Positions 37,801-49,832 of a stretch of 64,000 bases of DNA are shown piece after piece. Within the stretch, counting starts at the first letter, position 1; the number at the start of each line of letters is the position of its first letter. The translations under genes were made by a program, and so were the position numbers. Below the pieces are notes generated by a model. It did no database searches and was not told the DNA's origin. It was given only the letters and a program-made list of their open reading frames with translations. The stretch covers positions 4,278,001 to 4,342,000 of the forward strand of contig NW_026944387.1 in assembly GCF_033439725.1 (NCBI RefSeq), given 5' to 3'. The DNA is from Neurospora tetraspora. Lineage: Eukaryota > Ascomycota > Sordariomycetes > Sordariales > Sordariaceae.

Positions 37801-39676
37801 CCGTTAAGGCTTACTATAAAGGATACTTTATTTATTCGAAGACGAAAATATTATGATAAATTAAAGTTAATTATTTGAAATTAATATTAGCCGCCTTCGT
37901 ACCCTAGTATAATATTAATATCGATTATATTTTACCCTTCCTAGAGAATTTTTATTTAAGTTAGAAATTTAAATACGTTACTATTATAGTAAATTACTTT
38001 ATTAAAATACAATATTATATCGCTACCGAAATTATAGAAGTAAAGGAATTTGCCGATCGTTTTATCGTATATATACTCTCTATAGCCTTTCTAATACCGT
38101 AATATTAAATAGAGGCTCCTAATTCATAGTAATATTCTAGGTTACTATTTATAAAAGATTAATTATTAAAAGATTATTGAATTCTATTTTCTACTCCTAA
38201 ACGAATATATAAATATAATGTATTAACGTAGAAGTAGAGTAATATTTATAGATATTTATAAATTGAGTGTAAATAGATTAGGTTTATTAATTCCCTTTAA
38301 TAAGATTTATAGGTAATAATATAGTATTAAAAATTATAGGAATAACCCCGTTCTTTACTAATTACGGTTTTTACCTTCGAATAAGTATTAAACTATCTTT
38401 AATTATAATATTATAATTATTTTTAATTTAATAGAAGGAATATTTAAAAGTTAACAAATTATTAGCCCGCTTCGAAGCTATTTAGGACTACGTTCGAATT
38501 TCGATTAAGAAGGTATAAGATTATTATAAATTTAATATTAACGAAAAACGCTTAGATATCTTTAAATATCCAGCTAAGGATTTAATTATATTAAATATAT
38601 TTAATTTCGCTAATAGCCGCCCTTATAATAAATCATATTTTCGGTAGGAAGGCTCTTATAAAATCGATTAAACTAAGTTATATAATATTAAATTCGTATT
38701 GCTTGTTAATATAAAACATTTATTAATATTTTATGTATTAATAGTTAAACTTTTTAGGAAAGGCTTATTTAATTAAGCCGATATTTAAAAGGATATAAGG
38801 GTTAATAAGGGTAAAGTAATAACGAGAACTGATAATTATAAGCAAATTATTAAATAGGAATTTAACGAATTCCTAATATACCCATAAGAGGGAAATAATT
38901 ATTATTAGTTCTATATAATTATATAAATTTATTACAACGTAACCGAAGAACTGCTAATTAATATAAGTAATATAAGGGAGGTTATTAAAACCTTTTATAA
39001 TAATTACCCTAACGCGCTAATCCTACTCGAAGTAAAATAATAATTAAAAATTTAAATTATATTATAGGAGAGAACGCTACCCGCTCTAGTACTTTGCTTA
39101 TTAACGACGACTATATTACCTACCCTAGCGCCCCGCTTTATTAGCGCCGTTACTTTAATATTTTAATCGCCGGCCCTAGTATTACGACCTACCTTAATAC
39201 TTACGGCGCTTATAGCACCGAAGCGCTTTAAATATATTTCGGACTTAAAGGAGTGGATTAATTTATTCGTAGAGGGTATTACGCCTAGTCTATTAATTAG
39301 TTAATTAGTAAGGGAGAACCCTAATTAATTAATAGAGGAATTATTAGCGGAGGATATAACGAAAATAAGTAATATTTTTAAGTAGATTTTTAGTAGATTA
39401 TTAGAAATATATTAGGGGAGGAGGCTCCTTGCGAGGAATATAGTAAATAAGTTAGAAGTAGGGACGTATTAATAAGGAGACGATAATTAGAAATTGGGTA
39501 AGATTAGGGATATAAGGAGGATCCGGGATCTACGAATAAAAGAATTCGAACAAACGTTATAATTACGGATAGAATTACGAATAGAAGAATTTGAAGACGG
39601 AGATTGAAGGATAATTTATTATTTTATATATATATATAGATTTTGAAGCTTTAGAGCTTCTTTTATAGGGAGGTAG

Positions 39677-39924
39677 TATTATAGAACTACTTGTAATTGC
39701 TTTGCACATGCACGGCTCCCGCTATAGGCAGTTGAGCCTTGTACCGTACTATTACTGCTATTGGCCAATAGTATATTACGTATATATGCACGTGCAGGTT
39801 TGGCTCTAGGTATAGTTTAGCCCTACCCTATATCATTAAACCTCTATACACCTCTCTCTTTCTCTCTCCTCGTACAACTACGCATATCCAACCTACCCCC
39901 TAACCGTCGCCTTGCCCCGTGATA
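39677..39924 (+). repeat. Right LTR of Gypsy C
   Basis: Starts TATTATAG (TG changed to TA) after a polypurine tract. It retains more C and G than the left copy, for example TTGCACATGCACGG. Confidence 0.8.
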
Positions 39925-40610
39925 AAGACATTTACTCCTAATTTATGAACTTCTTTTTTTCATTTACGCTAATTATTTTTCTTTTCTAGGAACCGTATTA
40001 TATATATTTACTATATTAAAATACTTTAAAAGACATTTACTTCGATTTATATCGGGGGGTAATAGTGGGAGGTTATTAATATTTGGAATCCTTTTATTAA
40101 GTACGTATTTCTACGTAGGAATATTAAGGGGAAGATTTATAGTAATTATACTTGGGCTTATAAATCCGTTATAGATTATATTTTTTTTTTTAAATTTGTT
40201 GAATTCTTTAAATTTTATATTAAGTAATACCTTAATAAATTTAAAAAGGAATATATTATAATATCGAAAAGTAGGGAAGGAAATAATACTCTTAGTATAT
40301 TAATTAGTAGTTACCCTCCTTATAAATAAGGATATATTAATTAGCTTACTTATACTAAGTAGGATAATTAGTTAGAATATATTCGGTACGAGGTAGAGGT
40401 TTTAGGTTTAAAGGGTTGGGGTATTAACGTTGGGGGTAATTAGGAGATTTAAAAGTTATTAGAAATGGTTACGGAGGGGTTGGATTAGAATAAGAATTCT
40501 AGAGTAGATTAAGAAGATAATAATATAGGGGAAGCGATTAGTAATATTAATTCGGATTAGGATTTGAGGCTGGTTGTATGTTGAGGTTCTTTTTGGTAGT
40601 GATTTTTTTT

Positions 40611-40634
40611 GGGGAGGGGGGGGGGGGGGGGGGG
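40611..40634 (+). repeat. Guanine homopolymer tract
   Basis: GGGG, one A, then 19 G residues, inside AT-rich element B. It may form G-quadruplexes and is a likely place for length errors in assembly. Confidence 0.9.
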
Positions 40635-41926
40635 TAGAGAGAAAAATAAAAATTTGGGCCGATTGAGGTAGAAATAGAAAAAACTAGAAAATAATAATAG
40701 AAATATTGTACTTTTCCTTTAATATAGGTCCGCTTTTTAAAATAACGGAGGAGACCCTAACTAATATCTTTAAACTCTTTCTTATATTATTAAAACTAAA
40801 TATTAATTTTAATCTTTTTATCGATAAAATTATAGAAGCCGACTTTGTTTTCGAAGAATTTTAAATATTTAAAAACTTTCTTATTATCGAAGTTTTTCTT
40901 CGGGATAGTATTACAAACGAAAATAATATTATCAGTAAAGAGGGTTATAATAGCGTTAATAAATATTTTACTAGTAGGAGTAAATAAATCCTTAGTATTA
41001 ATAGTAATATTAAATATATTTTTTAAGAAGGTATTATTAGAAGTAAGGAAGTAATAAGAAGGGGGAATAGTAATAAGGCTTATAAATAATAAAGATATAA
41101 AGTAAATATTAACATTACAATAAATAATTAGGGGGGACTTGATTTAATATCTTTTATTAAAATAATTTTCTTCGTATAAATACTTTTATACTATTAATAT
41201 TCGGTCTTTATAATTTTCGGTTAAAAATTTATTCCTCTATAGCATTTAGGGTATTATTATTAATTATTACCTAGGGTAGCGAAGTCCCCTATTTAGCTTG
41301 CTGACAATTATTTCTTAATTAATATAATTCGCTTCGGTTAGGAGTAATCTTAGCGTTATAGTAATTAAAAGTAAAATTTAGAATATTATAATAATTATTC
41401 CAAATAGGGGTCCGATTAATCGGAGGAAGAATTCGGCATAAAGGACGTAAATATTTATTTACTAAAGGGTTTTAATAAATAAAGAGTGGATTTACTTTTC
41501 GTTTTCGTTTTCGTTTTGGTTTTCGTATTTCTTTTTCATTAATTTATTATTTAGGTCTCTTATTAATATCTTTTTAATTTAATTTCATCTTAATTTCATT
41601 TTATAGTTTAAGTTATTACTAATTTAATTATAATTGGGGAAGGGGTTAGGGTATTTATTAATTAATATTCATAAATTATAAATTATTTAAGGAAGCGGAA
41701 ATCTATATATATCTAGAATTAAAATTTCTATTAAATCGAATAAAAGACTTCTTTACTAAGGGATTTAATTAATTATTGGTTATTTAATTTCCAATATCTA
41801 AATTAATATCCCGAAGGCTATAGGGATAACCTCTATATTTATAAAACGTCCTAGCCGGAAACTTCTTAAAGTTATATTAATTAATTTAATTAGGAGTTTT
41901 AAATTCATTTCGTCCTTCTTACTATT

Positions 41927-42428
41927 TAAAATAGAGTAAAAATATATTACTATAAAAAAGTATAGCCTACCCAAAACCTTAGAGTAAAATATTAATTTAA
42001 AGGTTAGGAATAATTTTGCGAAAATATTAGAATAAAACCGCTAAATTATAATTATTAATTATTAAAGGAAGGAGGGGGAAGTAGAACTTTACCCCTAAAT
42101 TAGTTACTTTAGAAAAAGGAATAGATTTGGAGGTTAATTTCTTAAGGAGAGGATTACGAATAAATTCAACAGTTAAGTCTTTTTAGGAGCAAAACTTAAA
42201 TATATTCTATTGGTTAAAGTGATATTTAGTTTAAATTGCCTACCCTCCTTCCTCTCGTTTTAAGGAGGAGTATTACCCTTTTTATCCCTAGAGATCTCTA
42301 TTATAATTGCCTATCTTTGGAGTTCGGGAGAGACGGTCCGATAAATCTGCTCCTCCCTATCCGAATCACTTTGCTTTTGATAACCCCCTTGGTCTACACT
42401 AAAAAACCAGAAAAGATTCCCCAAATCA
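41927..42428. repeat. Right LTR of element B
   Basis: 502-bp partner of 30570-31071. A chance open frame of 133 codons (42236-42637) overlaps this repeat and the adjoining Copia A and is not a gene. Confidence 0.82.
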
Positions 42429-44864
42429 ATATTATATTAATAATTAATCGTATTAATTACGGAAAAGAATCTTTTAGTAATAGCCTCAATTATTCGGTTC
42501 ATTATATAAATATCCTAAACGAATTTAGTCTATCGATAAGTAATAAATATGATATATTTGAGGCTACTTTTTCCTACTTTATATTCGAAGAAGTCAACGG
42601 CGAAACGCTTTCCCGGGCTAAATCCCTTATTTCGTAATTTTCATTTAATTTATTATTTAATCTTTAAAATACTATACACATCATATTAATAAATAGCGGG
42701 CCCTTTAAATTTAACGCCTTCAACGTTGTAAAGGTATTCGAAGATTTAAAGATTATAATAACCAAATTACTTATATTAAAATTTAGCAAGTATTTTATAT
42801 ACGCGACGGCCAGTAAAGGAATTGAAGCGATTTCGACGAGTAAAGAAAGTAACGCGGTTGAAGGAGAGGGGAAGGTATTTGAAGACTATTTAATAATAAA
42901 TTTTTTGAAAGAAATAACAGAGTAAACTGTTTGGCCAACGGAGGTAATTACTAGGCAGTTTGTAGTCTTAATGAAGATTTTACTTTCGAAGTAAATATAG
43001 TAATATAAAGTTTATGATAAAATTAAAGTAGAAAGCTACTTCTTTTAACTATAGCCTTAGAATTCATCTCTCTCCTTATTTTTCTAGATTAATAATTTTA
43101 AAACTTTTAATAGGTATTTAAAATTTATTAACCAAGATACAGTCTTTTAAGGACGTTGTTCGAAACGAAAAAAACAATTAATTTCGTTGAAAATATAAAT
43201 AGAAGCCCCGGAATCGAAAATTTATAGAATTCTTAAGTAAGTAAATATTACCCTTACTAGTATTTATATTAAAAGTACTTTATTTAACGAAAAATATTAA
43301 ATCGTAAATACCAATTTCTCGTCTCCTTTAATTTTTCGAAGTAATAATCTATATAAAAGCAATAAAGCGGTCCCGTATTTAATTCTTAGCATTTTTAACC
43401 TCTTTACTATTTTCGGGATATTTCTCAAGATTTTTATTAATAAGCTTTTAAATAGGGCCGTTTAGTTTCTATTTAGGATTATCCCTAATTTTAAATATTA
43501 AATACTAATAATAAATTATTAAGTAAGGGCTTTGTTTGTAAATCTTGTAAAATGGCGTAGCGCCTCCTCTTCTTTTCGGCTATAAAGAATCCTTCGCGTT
43601 TTTATCCGCGTTACATTTCTTCCTTATATTTACCTTCCGTTTCTTTTTACAATTAAAATTAAGAGTATCTTCCTTATTGAATGCGAACTTTTACGAACTA
43701 AAGTAGCCAATATTTTATATATTACGAACTATAACCTTTTTAGGATTAATTAATAATATAGTATATTCTAATATATTAACCTTTTTAACATTAACGGATA
43801 CGTCTTTATATTTTAAAAACATTTCTTCGAATTCGTTATCGAATTTCTAGGATTTATTAACTTAGATAAGCTTATATTTACAGATTATATTGATAAAACT
43901 AGTAAATTATAAAGTAAGGGAGGTTATTTTATTAATTCTAAGTCTCTTCCTATTTACGATAAGGATCTTCTAATCGGATAACTACTTTTCGAAGTCCTTA
44001 GGTTACTTTTTTATAGTTTTTTTAATAAAGGCTTAATAATTTCGATGAATTTTAGCGATTTAATTAATAAGTCAATAATTAATTTAACTCTTAATCTTTC
44101 TAAGTTAATCGCAAGTAGATTGATTTTATTCAAATAAGGTATCGGTATAATAGGCGGCGATATAAATATTTATTTAATTACGAATTCAGGTATTAACATC
44201 GTCGAAGTTTTTCTAGTACTTATAGCAAACGTTATATATATTATTAATTTAATCGTATACTACTTTCCCAATAATTTTTAAATCGGTAGAGGGGTTAATA
44301 ATTATATCCTCTTTAATATCCTATTCGGTATAGTATTTATTATCCTCCTCTTCCACTTTTTCATCTTCTTCTTCTAAACTTCCTTCTTTATTATCTTCGT
44401 TAACGCCGGCGGCGGCTTCTTCCTAAAATTAGGTAGTAATAGTAGTCTCAATAATAATACTATTCGTATTAGTAGCCGTAGTAGTAATAGTTATTACAAT
44501 TATAATTACGGCCTTTTTAACCCGGATTATTTTATTAAATTTGATAAACTCCTTCTTTACCGCTAGAAGGCGGTCCTTTACTTACTTAGTAAAGAAGAAA
44601 TCTTCCGGCTTTAGGGGTAGAACCCTTTAAATTATAAATTCTCTTTTAAATAACTAGTTACTAAAGTTCTAATTGCTATTAGCGAGTCTCTTAAAAACTT
44701 TATACTAATTAAAATAATCGGTAGGAGTATTAAGGATAACCGTAATAGCCTTATTAGTAGATTCCTTGAATAAGAATATAGCTAACGGTATTAATTTCAT
44801 AGAGATCTTGCTTATAATCGATAATTGTAGCGTTAAATATAAATACGCAAATCAGAATATTAAT

Positions 44865-45036
44865 TATTAGATATAACAGTATAGAATTAATTAATTGAAG
44901 AGTGTATATTACTAACTCGCCCAGAAGGTATAGGGGGTGCTGGGGTAACCCAGATATACCTAGAAATCAGGCAATATCAGGTGGCTGGAGCGCTAACCTC
45001 CATATGGTATGGCTAAAACCACCCTTGAATCTGACA
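44865..45036 (-). repeat. Right LTR of Copia A (its 5' LTR)
   Basis: 172-bp partner of 27659-27830. Inner half mutated (starts TATTAGATATAAC), outer half intact to CTGACA. Followed by the GCCTC duplication. Confidence 0.92.
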
Positions 45037-45041
45037 GCCTC

Positions 45042-45601
45042 TGCTCGATCCGCGACAGGCGACACGGCAGCAAAGGTCGAATCGGATTGACTCCCACGGC
45101 AGAGGAGCTGTTAGTGGACAAGGACACAGTGACGGGCAAAGGGCGGACAGCAGTCAACACAACGCTGAGGCTACTCTGGGCGGGTCGGGGCGTCGAATCC
45201 AGATAAAAGAGCCGGGTCGGATACAGCTCCGGTGCAGCGTTGTGGTGAAGGACCCGACACTGTCACAGAAGCAGAAGCATCTACCAGCCAACCGCCAGCC
45301 AGCATGCCCGCCATGGCGCTACTTGGGCTACTTTGAAAGTGTTGGGCCCTATCGGCCATGTTATGAACTCGATTCCAGATTGTGAATGGTTGTTGACCAC
45401 TTGTTGCCTGACAAAACTCTGGCCGTCTCCTCTCCTCTAGCGCGCGCGCGCACATCACCTCCTGTCCTTCCTTTTCTCACGACTTCCACCGTCCTATTCC
45501 CACTGTTGCGACCCCATGCTTACGCCCCTCCCAGCACTCTGGCACACTAGATGCTAGTCTAGGCAGTCAGCAACTGCATTTACAGAAACAGACCCGACAC
45601 G
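45042..45601. other. Region between Copia A and the regulator gene
   Basis: About 560 bp of normal composition. It should hold the promoter and leader of the Zn2Cys6 gene. A CG alternation (GCGCGCGCGC) lies near 45,440. No gene supported. Confidence 0.5.
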
Positions 45602-48340
45602 ATGGATGCATCCCCATCATCCACGACACCCCCCACGGCCTTCAGGGGTAGCGAAGACGAGAGATCGGACCAGCAGAGAAAGAGGAATCGCATTCGGTTT
45701 TCGTGTACCACATGTCGAGAGAAAAAGTAAGGCCGCTCATCAACACTGTTCATGCCTTGGCTGACCACAGCAAAGACTCAAGTGCAACCGCCAGTCTCCC
45801 TGTGACCAGTGCATCAAGCGGAACGTTGCCGCAACATGCAACTTTATTCCCTATGCCCAGAATGAGCCTCGCCCACCCCCATCCGCCTCGGGCGCAACAC
45901 CCGGTTCACAAAGTGCTGGCTCTCGCAACAGGAGAGGGCCCCTTCAGGACATGACAGCAGCAGCCCGCCTTCGCCACCTCGAGCATATGGTCCAGGTCCT
46001 GAAAGCGCAAATGCGCCGCGAGGAGAGTGGTGGTGCGGACGTCCCAACTTCTTCTAGGGCCATCTCCCCTGTCCCTCCGTCGCCCTATGTGCAAGAGACT
46101 CAGCCGGATCATGATGCAGAATCAATCGCACCTGCCAAGGGGACAGCAGGCGCCATGGCCGATCAGACACGATATGTGGAAGTCATTCACTGGGAAGCAG
46201 TCCTTGACGAGGTAGGCATCCATGGAATATGCTTAATGAAAACCTTCAACCCTAACCCTGCCATGTCTAGCTTACCACCTTGACCAAGAATCTTAAAGCC
46301 TCGGATGAAAGCTCGGAAGACGAAGAGGAAAATTGGTCTCCCAATAACGTGCCTGAACGCCAGCCCGTCTCGGTCCTCTTTTCTGGCGGCTTTGCTCCTG
46401 TTTCCCCGCTCGACCTGTTCCGACGCATGCCACCGAAGCCTGTATGCGACCGTCTGCTGTCCATATTCTTCCAGCTCAAATACTCCTCCTGGTCAGTCTT
46501 CCATCTCCCCACGCTCTGGAAATACTACGAGGCGCTTTGGCAAGAGGGAGCCGAGCTTTCGTATGCCGACCTGGCCTTCTTCTTCCTCCTGTTCGCAAAC
46601 GCTGCCGTCTTCTGTAGTCATACGGGAGAGGAAGTTCCTGGCAACCTAGGAAGCCCGATGCAGGCATACAGCATGTTCAAAACCACGGGCGCTCACGCCC
46701 TTGCGCTCTCTGACTACAGCACGCCAGGGAAAAACAAGATCGAGGCCCTGTATGTATATTTCGTCGCCGAGTTTATCGGCCAGCCTGACGCACCGCTCAG
46801 CACGTCCATCATCTTTTCCAACATCGTCCGACTGGCCATGCACATGGGACTACATCGTGACCCGAAGCACTACCCTACCATGAGCCCTTTTGAGGGCGAG
46901 ATGCGCAGGAGACTCTGGCTTCAGTTCGTCGAGGTTGATCAGATCGTCGCGTTCCAGTTTGGACTCCCGAGCACCATCCAGTCCCGTTTCTACGATACTG
47001 AAATTCCTCGCAATCTTCTCGACGAAGACTTTGACGAAACAACCAAAGAACTTCCGCCCTCCAGGCCCGAATCAGAGATGACACCCATCCTCCTGAACAT
47101 TGTAAAATCTCGCACGATATGTGCCTTTGGGGATATCACAGCGGCCATGTGCTCGAGGAACCCAATCAGCTACGCCGAAGTCATTCGTCTCGACAAGCAG
47201 CTCGAGGACGCCCACAACAGTCTTCCTCGTCTCCTCCAGTTTCGCACCTTTGCCGAGTCCAAGGACGATCCTATCGACGTCGTCATGCAGCGGTTTTGGA
47301 TGGAGCTAAACGATCAAAAGGCACGGATAGTGCTGCACCGAAGATACATGGGCATCGGAAGGACGGATAAACGTTACAGGCACTCTCAGCAGGTCTGTCT
47401 GGACGCGGCCACCAAGACGTTGCGAGGCCAATACGATCTTCACTGTGAGCGGCAGCCTCGGGGGCGATTGGCTTCGGAGAAAAACGGGGACTTTTTTCGA
47501 CAAAGTATTACCACTCACGACTTTCTCCTCGCCGGCATGATCCTCTGTCTCGAACTTTCCTACATCAAGGCCAGGGAGAAAAGGGAGGCATCTCCCTTGG
47601 GCACGCGGTCTGAGACAGTTGAGAACGATGTTATCTCCAAGAACCAATTGATGCAGATGCTCGAGATCTCGCGGCAAATCTGGCAGTCGACAAGGAACCA
47701 GTCGACCGAAGCGAACAGGGCGTTCAAGATTCTGTCGAAAATGCTCTGTTTGTCAACAGGAGCCGTGTTCGAGAGCAGCCCTGAATCGTCGGGTAGCGTA
47801 TACGATTCCTTCCAGGCGTCTACTTATCCAAACGCAGAGCCAGGTAAGCACTCATTCATATCGTCTTCCCCGGCTAGTGCCCCCATTTGTGCGGCCTACC
47901 TAGACTAACACTGCTCGTCAGGCACCGTAGCGACCGAAGCGACCGGAGTGACCGGTGCGAATCCCTATTACTACACGCAGCCTCAGGCTCACACAGCCAT
48001 GAACCAGGCTGTACCCGTTGCCATACCCATAGTCATGCCACAAACAACAACAACCCCGATCGCCGAGCAGATGCAGTATTCCCCCGCGTGGCAGCCAGAC
48101 CTCCCCCCTCCGATGGGACCTGTGGACTTTTCCCCTTATAACACGATGGATCAGTTCATGGATCCGAGCTTGACGGCCGACTGGGTAAGCAAAACGAAAC
48201 TCGTTGATCCGGGTTGTAACGACAAGCTAATATGGATGCAACAGCACCTTTGGGATTATCAGGTCCATAACACGAACGTCGACGAGCTCCAAATACCCTG
48301 GAGTACGTTCTTCCACCCTCAGATGCCAGGCTATCAATAA
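45602..48340 (+). CDS. Zn2Cys6 transcription factor
   Basis: Fungal zinc-cluster regulator acting in the nucleus. Five exons (45602-45726, 45776-46211, 46271-47843, 47922-48184, 48245-48340) give 830 aa. The DNA-binding cluster is Cys35, 38, 45, 51, 54 and 63 (C-x2-C-x6-C-x5-C-x2-C-x8-C), preceded by a basic stretch. The first intron splits the cluster, which is common. A leucine-containing helix (LRHLEHMVQVLKAQM) follows and may dimerise. The middle homology region typical of fungal-specific regulators lies in exon 3 (SNIVRLAMHMGLHRDP, MRRRLWLQFVEVDQ). The C-terminus is Gln/Pro/Thr-rich and may activate transcription. The last intron is 60 nt without changing frame, so a form retaining it is possible. 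Target genes unknown. Confidence 0.92.
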
Positions 48341-48820
48341 GTCACTTGGTGGCATACCAACATCGCTTGCCGATAAAGCTTCGTTCTGGGCGCTTGCTTT
48401 GCATGTCTCGGTCTAGAATTTGTCTGTGATCTTATTGCAGGCACGACGAAACAGCGTCGAGCGGCTCATTACCCCCACTGGATGCCTCGTGAATCCCCAG
48501 CTTATTCATGGACGGAACTGAATGTGAGGGGAAGGGCGGTCGCTTACGGAACCCAAGATGGTAAAGAGCGACAGCCACTTAGCCCTCCTCTTACATAACT
48601 CGGGCTTATTCCAGCGCATCCTCTCTGCTGGCCTTGACAGTTTCAAACATTGTCCAAGAGTTCGAGCGACACTGATGCATTTATTCAGCCCCAATCTTTT
48701 CTACCCGTTCGTGAAGCAGCAGCAGCGGTATCAGCACCACGCCAATTACCTCTACACATAACAGCAGGCCGCTCGCTGACGCTGTTAACGGGAAGGTGAC
48801 TTGGAGCTGAACATCTCGGG
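48341..48820. other. Intergenic region
   Basis: 480 bp between two plus-strand genes, with no coding potential on either strand beyond short frames. It should hold the regulator's 3' untranslated region and the next promoter. Confidence 0.5.
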
Positions 48821-49327
48821 ATGGCGATCAGATACCCGACCTCAACTCCCGGTGTTGATACCCCACTTTATCATCGCATGCTGCCGCAGAAATCACCATC
48901 ATCGCAAAGGAGGCAATTCTCAACATCAACTTGGACACCAACGAGCACAAACGCCACGACGCTGAAAGTAACCTGCCAATGCGCCTCCATCTCCTTCTCC
49001 CTCCCCTACGCCCACCTTCAAGCCATCTACCACTGCCACTGCACCCAATGCCGGAAACAATCCGCCTCCGCCTTCGGCACCAGCGCCATCTTGCCCGCCT
49101 CCGACGTGTTCCCCCTCTCGCCCACGCCCCACGAGAAACTGCGATGCTGGACGCGCCCAACTAAGAAAGGGAGGAAAATGGATTGTTATTTTTGCAAGGA
49201 ATGCGAGGTGAGGGTGATGCATCGGATTATTGAGGCGGATGGAGAGCCTAGGACGACGATTAGTGTGAAGGGCGGCGTGCTGGAAGGGTCAAGCCCAGGG
49301 GATTGGAACGGGGCGAAACATATTTAG
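48821..49327 (+). CDS. GFA/CENP-V family zinc protein
   Basis: Single exon, 168 aa. Small zinc protein of the glutathione-dependent formaldehyde-activating (GFA) fold. Metal ligands are visible as CQC (Cys52, Cys54), CHCTQC (Cys72, 74, 77) and CYFCKEC near residue 123. The family's KGGVLEG...DWNGAKHI motif is present, but the protein stops at once after AKHI, where relatives usually continue for another stretch beginning with Trp. The N-terminus before residue 45 (SQRRQFSTST) looks like a mitochondrial presequence. A second start at Met20 is possible. The substrate is unknown and the family name does not prove formaldehyde activity. Confidence 0.82.
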   Translation: MAIRYPTSTPGVDTPLYHRMLPQKSPSSQRRQFSTSTWTPTSTNATTLKVTCQCASISFSLPYAHLQAIYHCHCTQCRKQSASAFGTSAILPASDVFPLSPTPHEKLRCWTRPTKKGRKMDCYFCKECEVRVMHRIIEADGEPRTTISVKGGVLEGSSPGDWNGAKHI

Positions 49328-49664
49328 GTTGGGAGGGGGAGCCGGGGGCGATGGAGGGTCGGCCGGCAGCGACGGGGAGGACGGAGGTCGGAGGGGATGA
49401 GGAGGACGGGAAGAAGAAGGGGAATTGAGGTGAAAAGTGAGTGCGGGTGTGATGCGCAATGGGGATGTTGTGCATTTTGGCGACGGATTGGAATCGGCGC
49501 CGTGGGTGGAGTGGCCGGAGGAGCAAGTCCGGCGACTTGCCCGGCGACCGTGATTCGATATTCCGATCCGATATCCATGGCGCCGGGGTGCCCCTGCGCC
49601 GCCCGATAACAACTGGCCCCACACCGGCCCCGCACCGGCACCGCTGTGCCTGAGCCGAGATCCG
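49328..49664. other. Short region between GFA gene and Copia D
   Basis: About 340 bp, GC-rich and purine-rich just after the GFA stop. Frames here have no domain. It may include a lost C-terminus of the GFA gene. Confidence 0.45.
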
Positions 49665-49669
49665 AGAGA

Positions 49670-49832
49670 TATCAGAGGCCAGGGGATCCACTAGGCGTGC
49701 ACGTGCCCAATTGGGCTGGGATATAAAGGATTTATCCAGATGCTAGAACTTCGAGTCTACAAAGCCAGTCTTACACACACACACAATCAAGCCACGTTGA
49801 ACCCCATACCGATTATTACTAATAATGTTACA
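49670..49832 (+). repeat. Left LTR of Copia D
   Basis: 163 bp, starts TATCAGAGG and ends TTACA. It keeps a TATA-like ATATAAAGG at about 49,721. Less mutated overall than the right copy. Confidence 0.93.

Larger units (their letters stand above)
34624..39924 (+). mobile_element. Gypsy-type retrotransposon C nested in element B
   Basis: About 5.3 kb with direct repeats of about 248 bp at each end. A polypurine tract AGGGAGGTAG directly precedes the right LTR, so it runs on the plus strand. Readable remnants in order are a Gag zinc knuckle near 36,420 (CGRKGY), Gypsy RNase H at about 36,950-37,140 (KTDASNQ, NIYNKELLTIIKLLEE) and integrase after about 37.9 kb. Only about 500 bp separate the zinc knuckle from RNase H, so protease and most of reverse transcriptase are missing. 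All frames are broken by RIP. No clean target-site duplication was found (AAGAG against AAGAC). Confidence 0.82.
30570..42428. mobile_element. LTR element B nested in Copia A
   Basis: Direct repeats of 502 bp at 30570-31071 and 41927-42428 bound this element. Both copies start TG/TA followed by AAATAGAG and end CAAATCA or its RIP-changed form. The 4-bp ATAT on both sides may be the target duplication but means little in AT-rich DNA. Without nested Gypsy C it would be about 6.6 kb. I recognise no reverse transcriptase or integrase. A moderately open minus-strand frame exists near 32.2-32.6 kb but matches nothing I know. It may be a non-autonomous element or one too decayed to read; orientation is unresolved. 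Confidence 0.7.
27659..45036 (-). mobile_element. Copia-type retrotransposon A, host of the nest
   Basis: Bounded by 172-bp direct repeats and flanked by the 5-bp duplication GCCTC (27654-27658 and 45037-45041). Without its nested insert it would be about 5.5 kb. It lies on the minus strand: GAGGGGGTA, a polypurine tract, sits just before its 3' LTR (left copy), and minus-strand fragments of Copia RNase H (EGRIRIKYLETKKMLVNRL at about 28.0-28.1 kb) and reverse transcriptase (IFYYVNII near 28.95 kb) are seen. The catalytic YVDD has become YVNI. Gag and the 5' end lie at about 42.4-44.9 kb. RIP has left stops everywhere; it cannot encode active enzymes. Confidence 0.88.

Noticed and set aside
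42236-42637. 133-codon frame in the AT-rich block
   Set aside because: It crosses the right LTR of element B and ends in Copia A, so it is a chance frame.
27659-45036. AT-rich block as a centromere or mitochondrial insert
   Set aside because: Paired LTRs, target duplications and Copia/Gypsy remnants explain it; CpG retention with CpA loss fits RIP.
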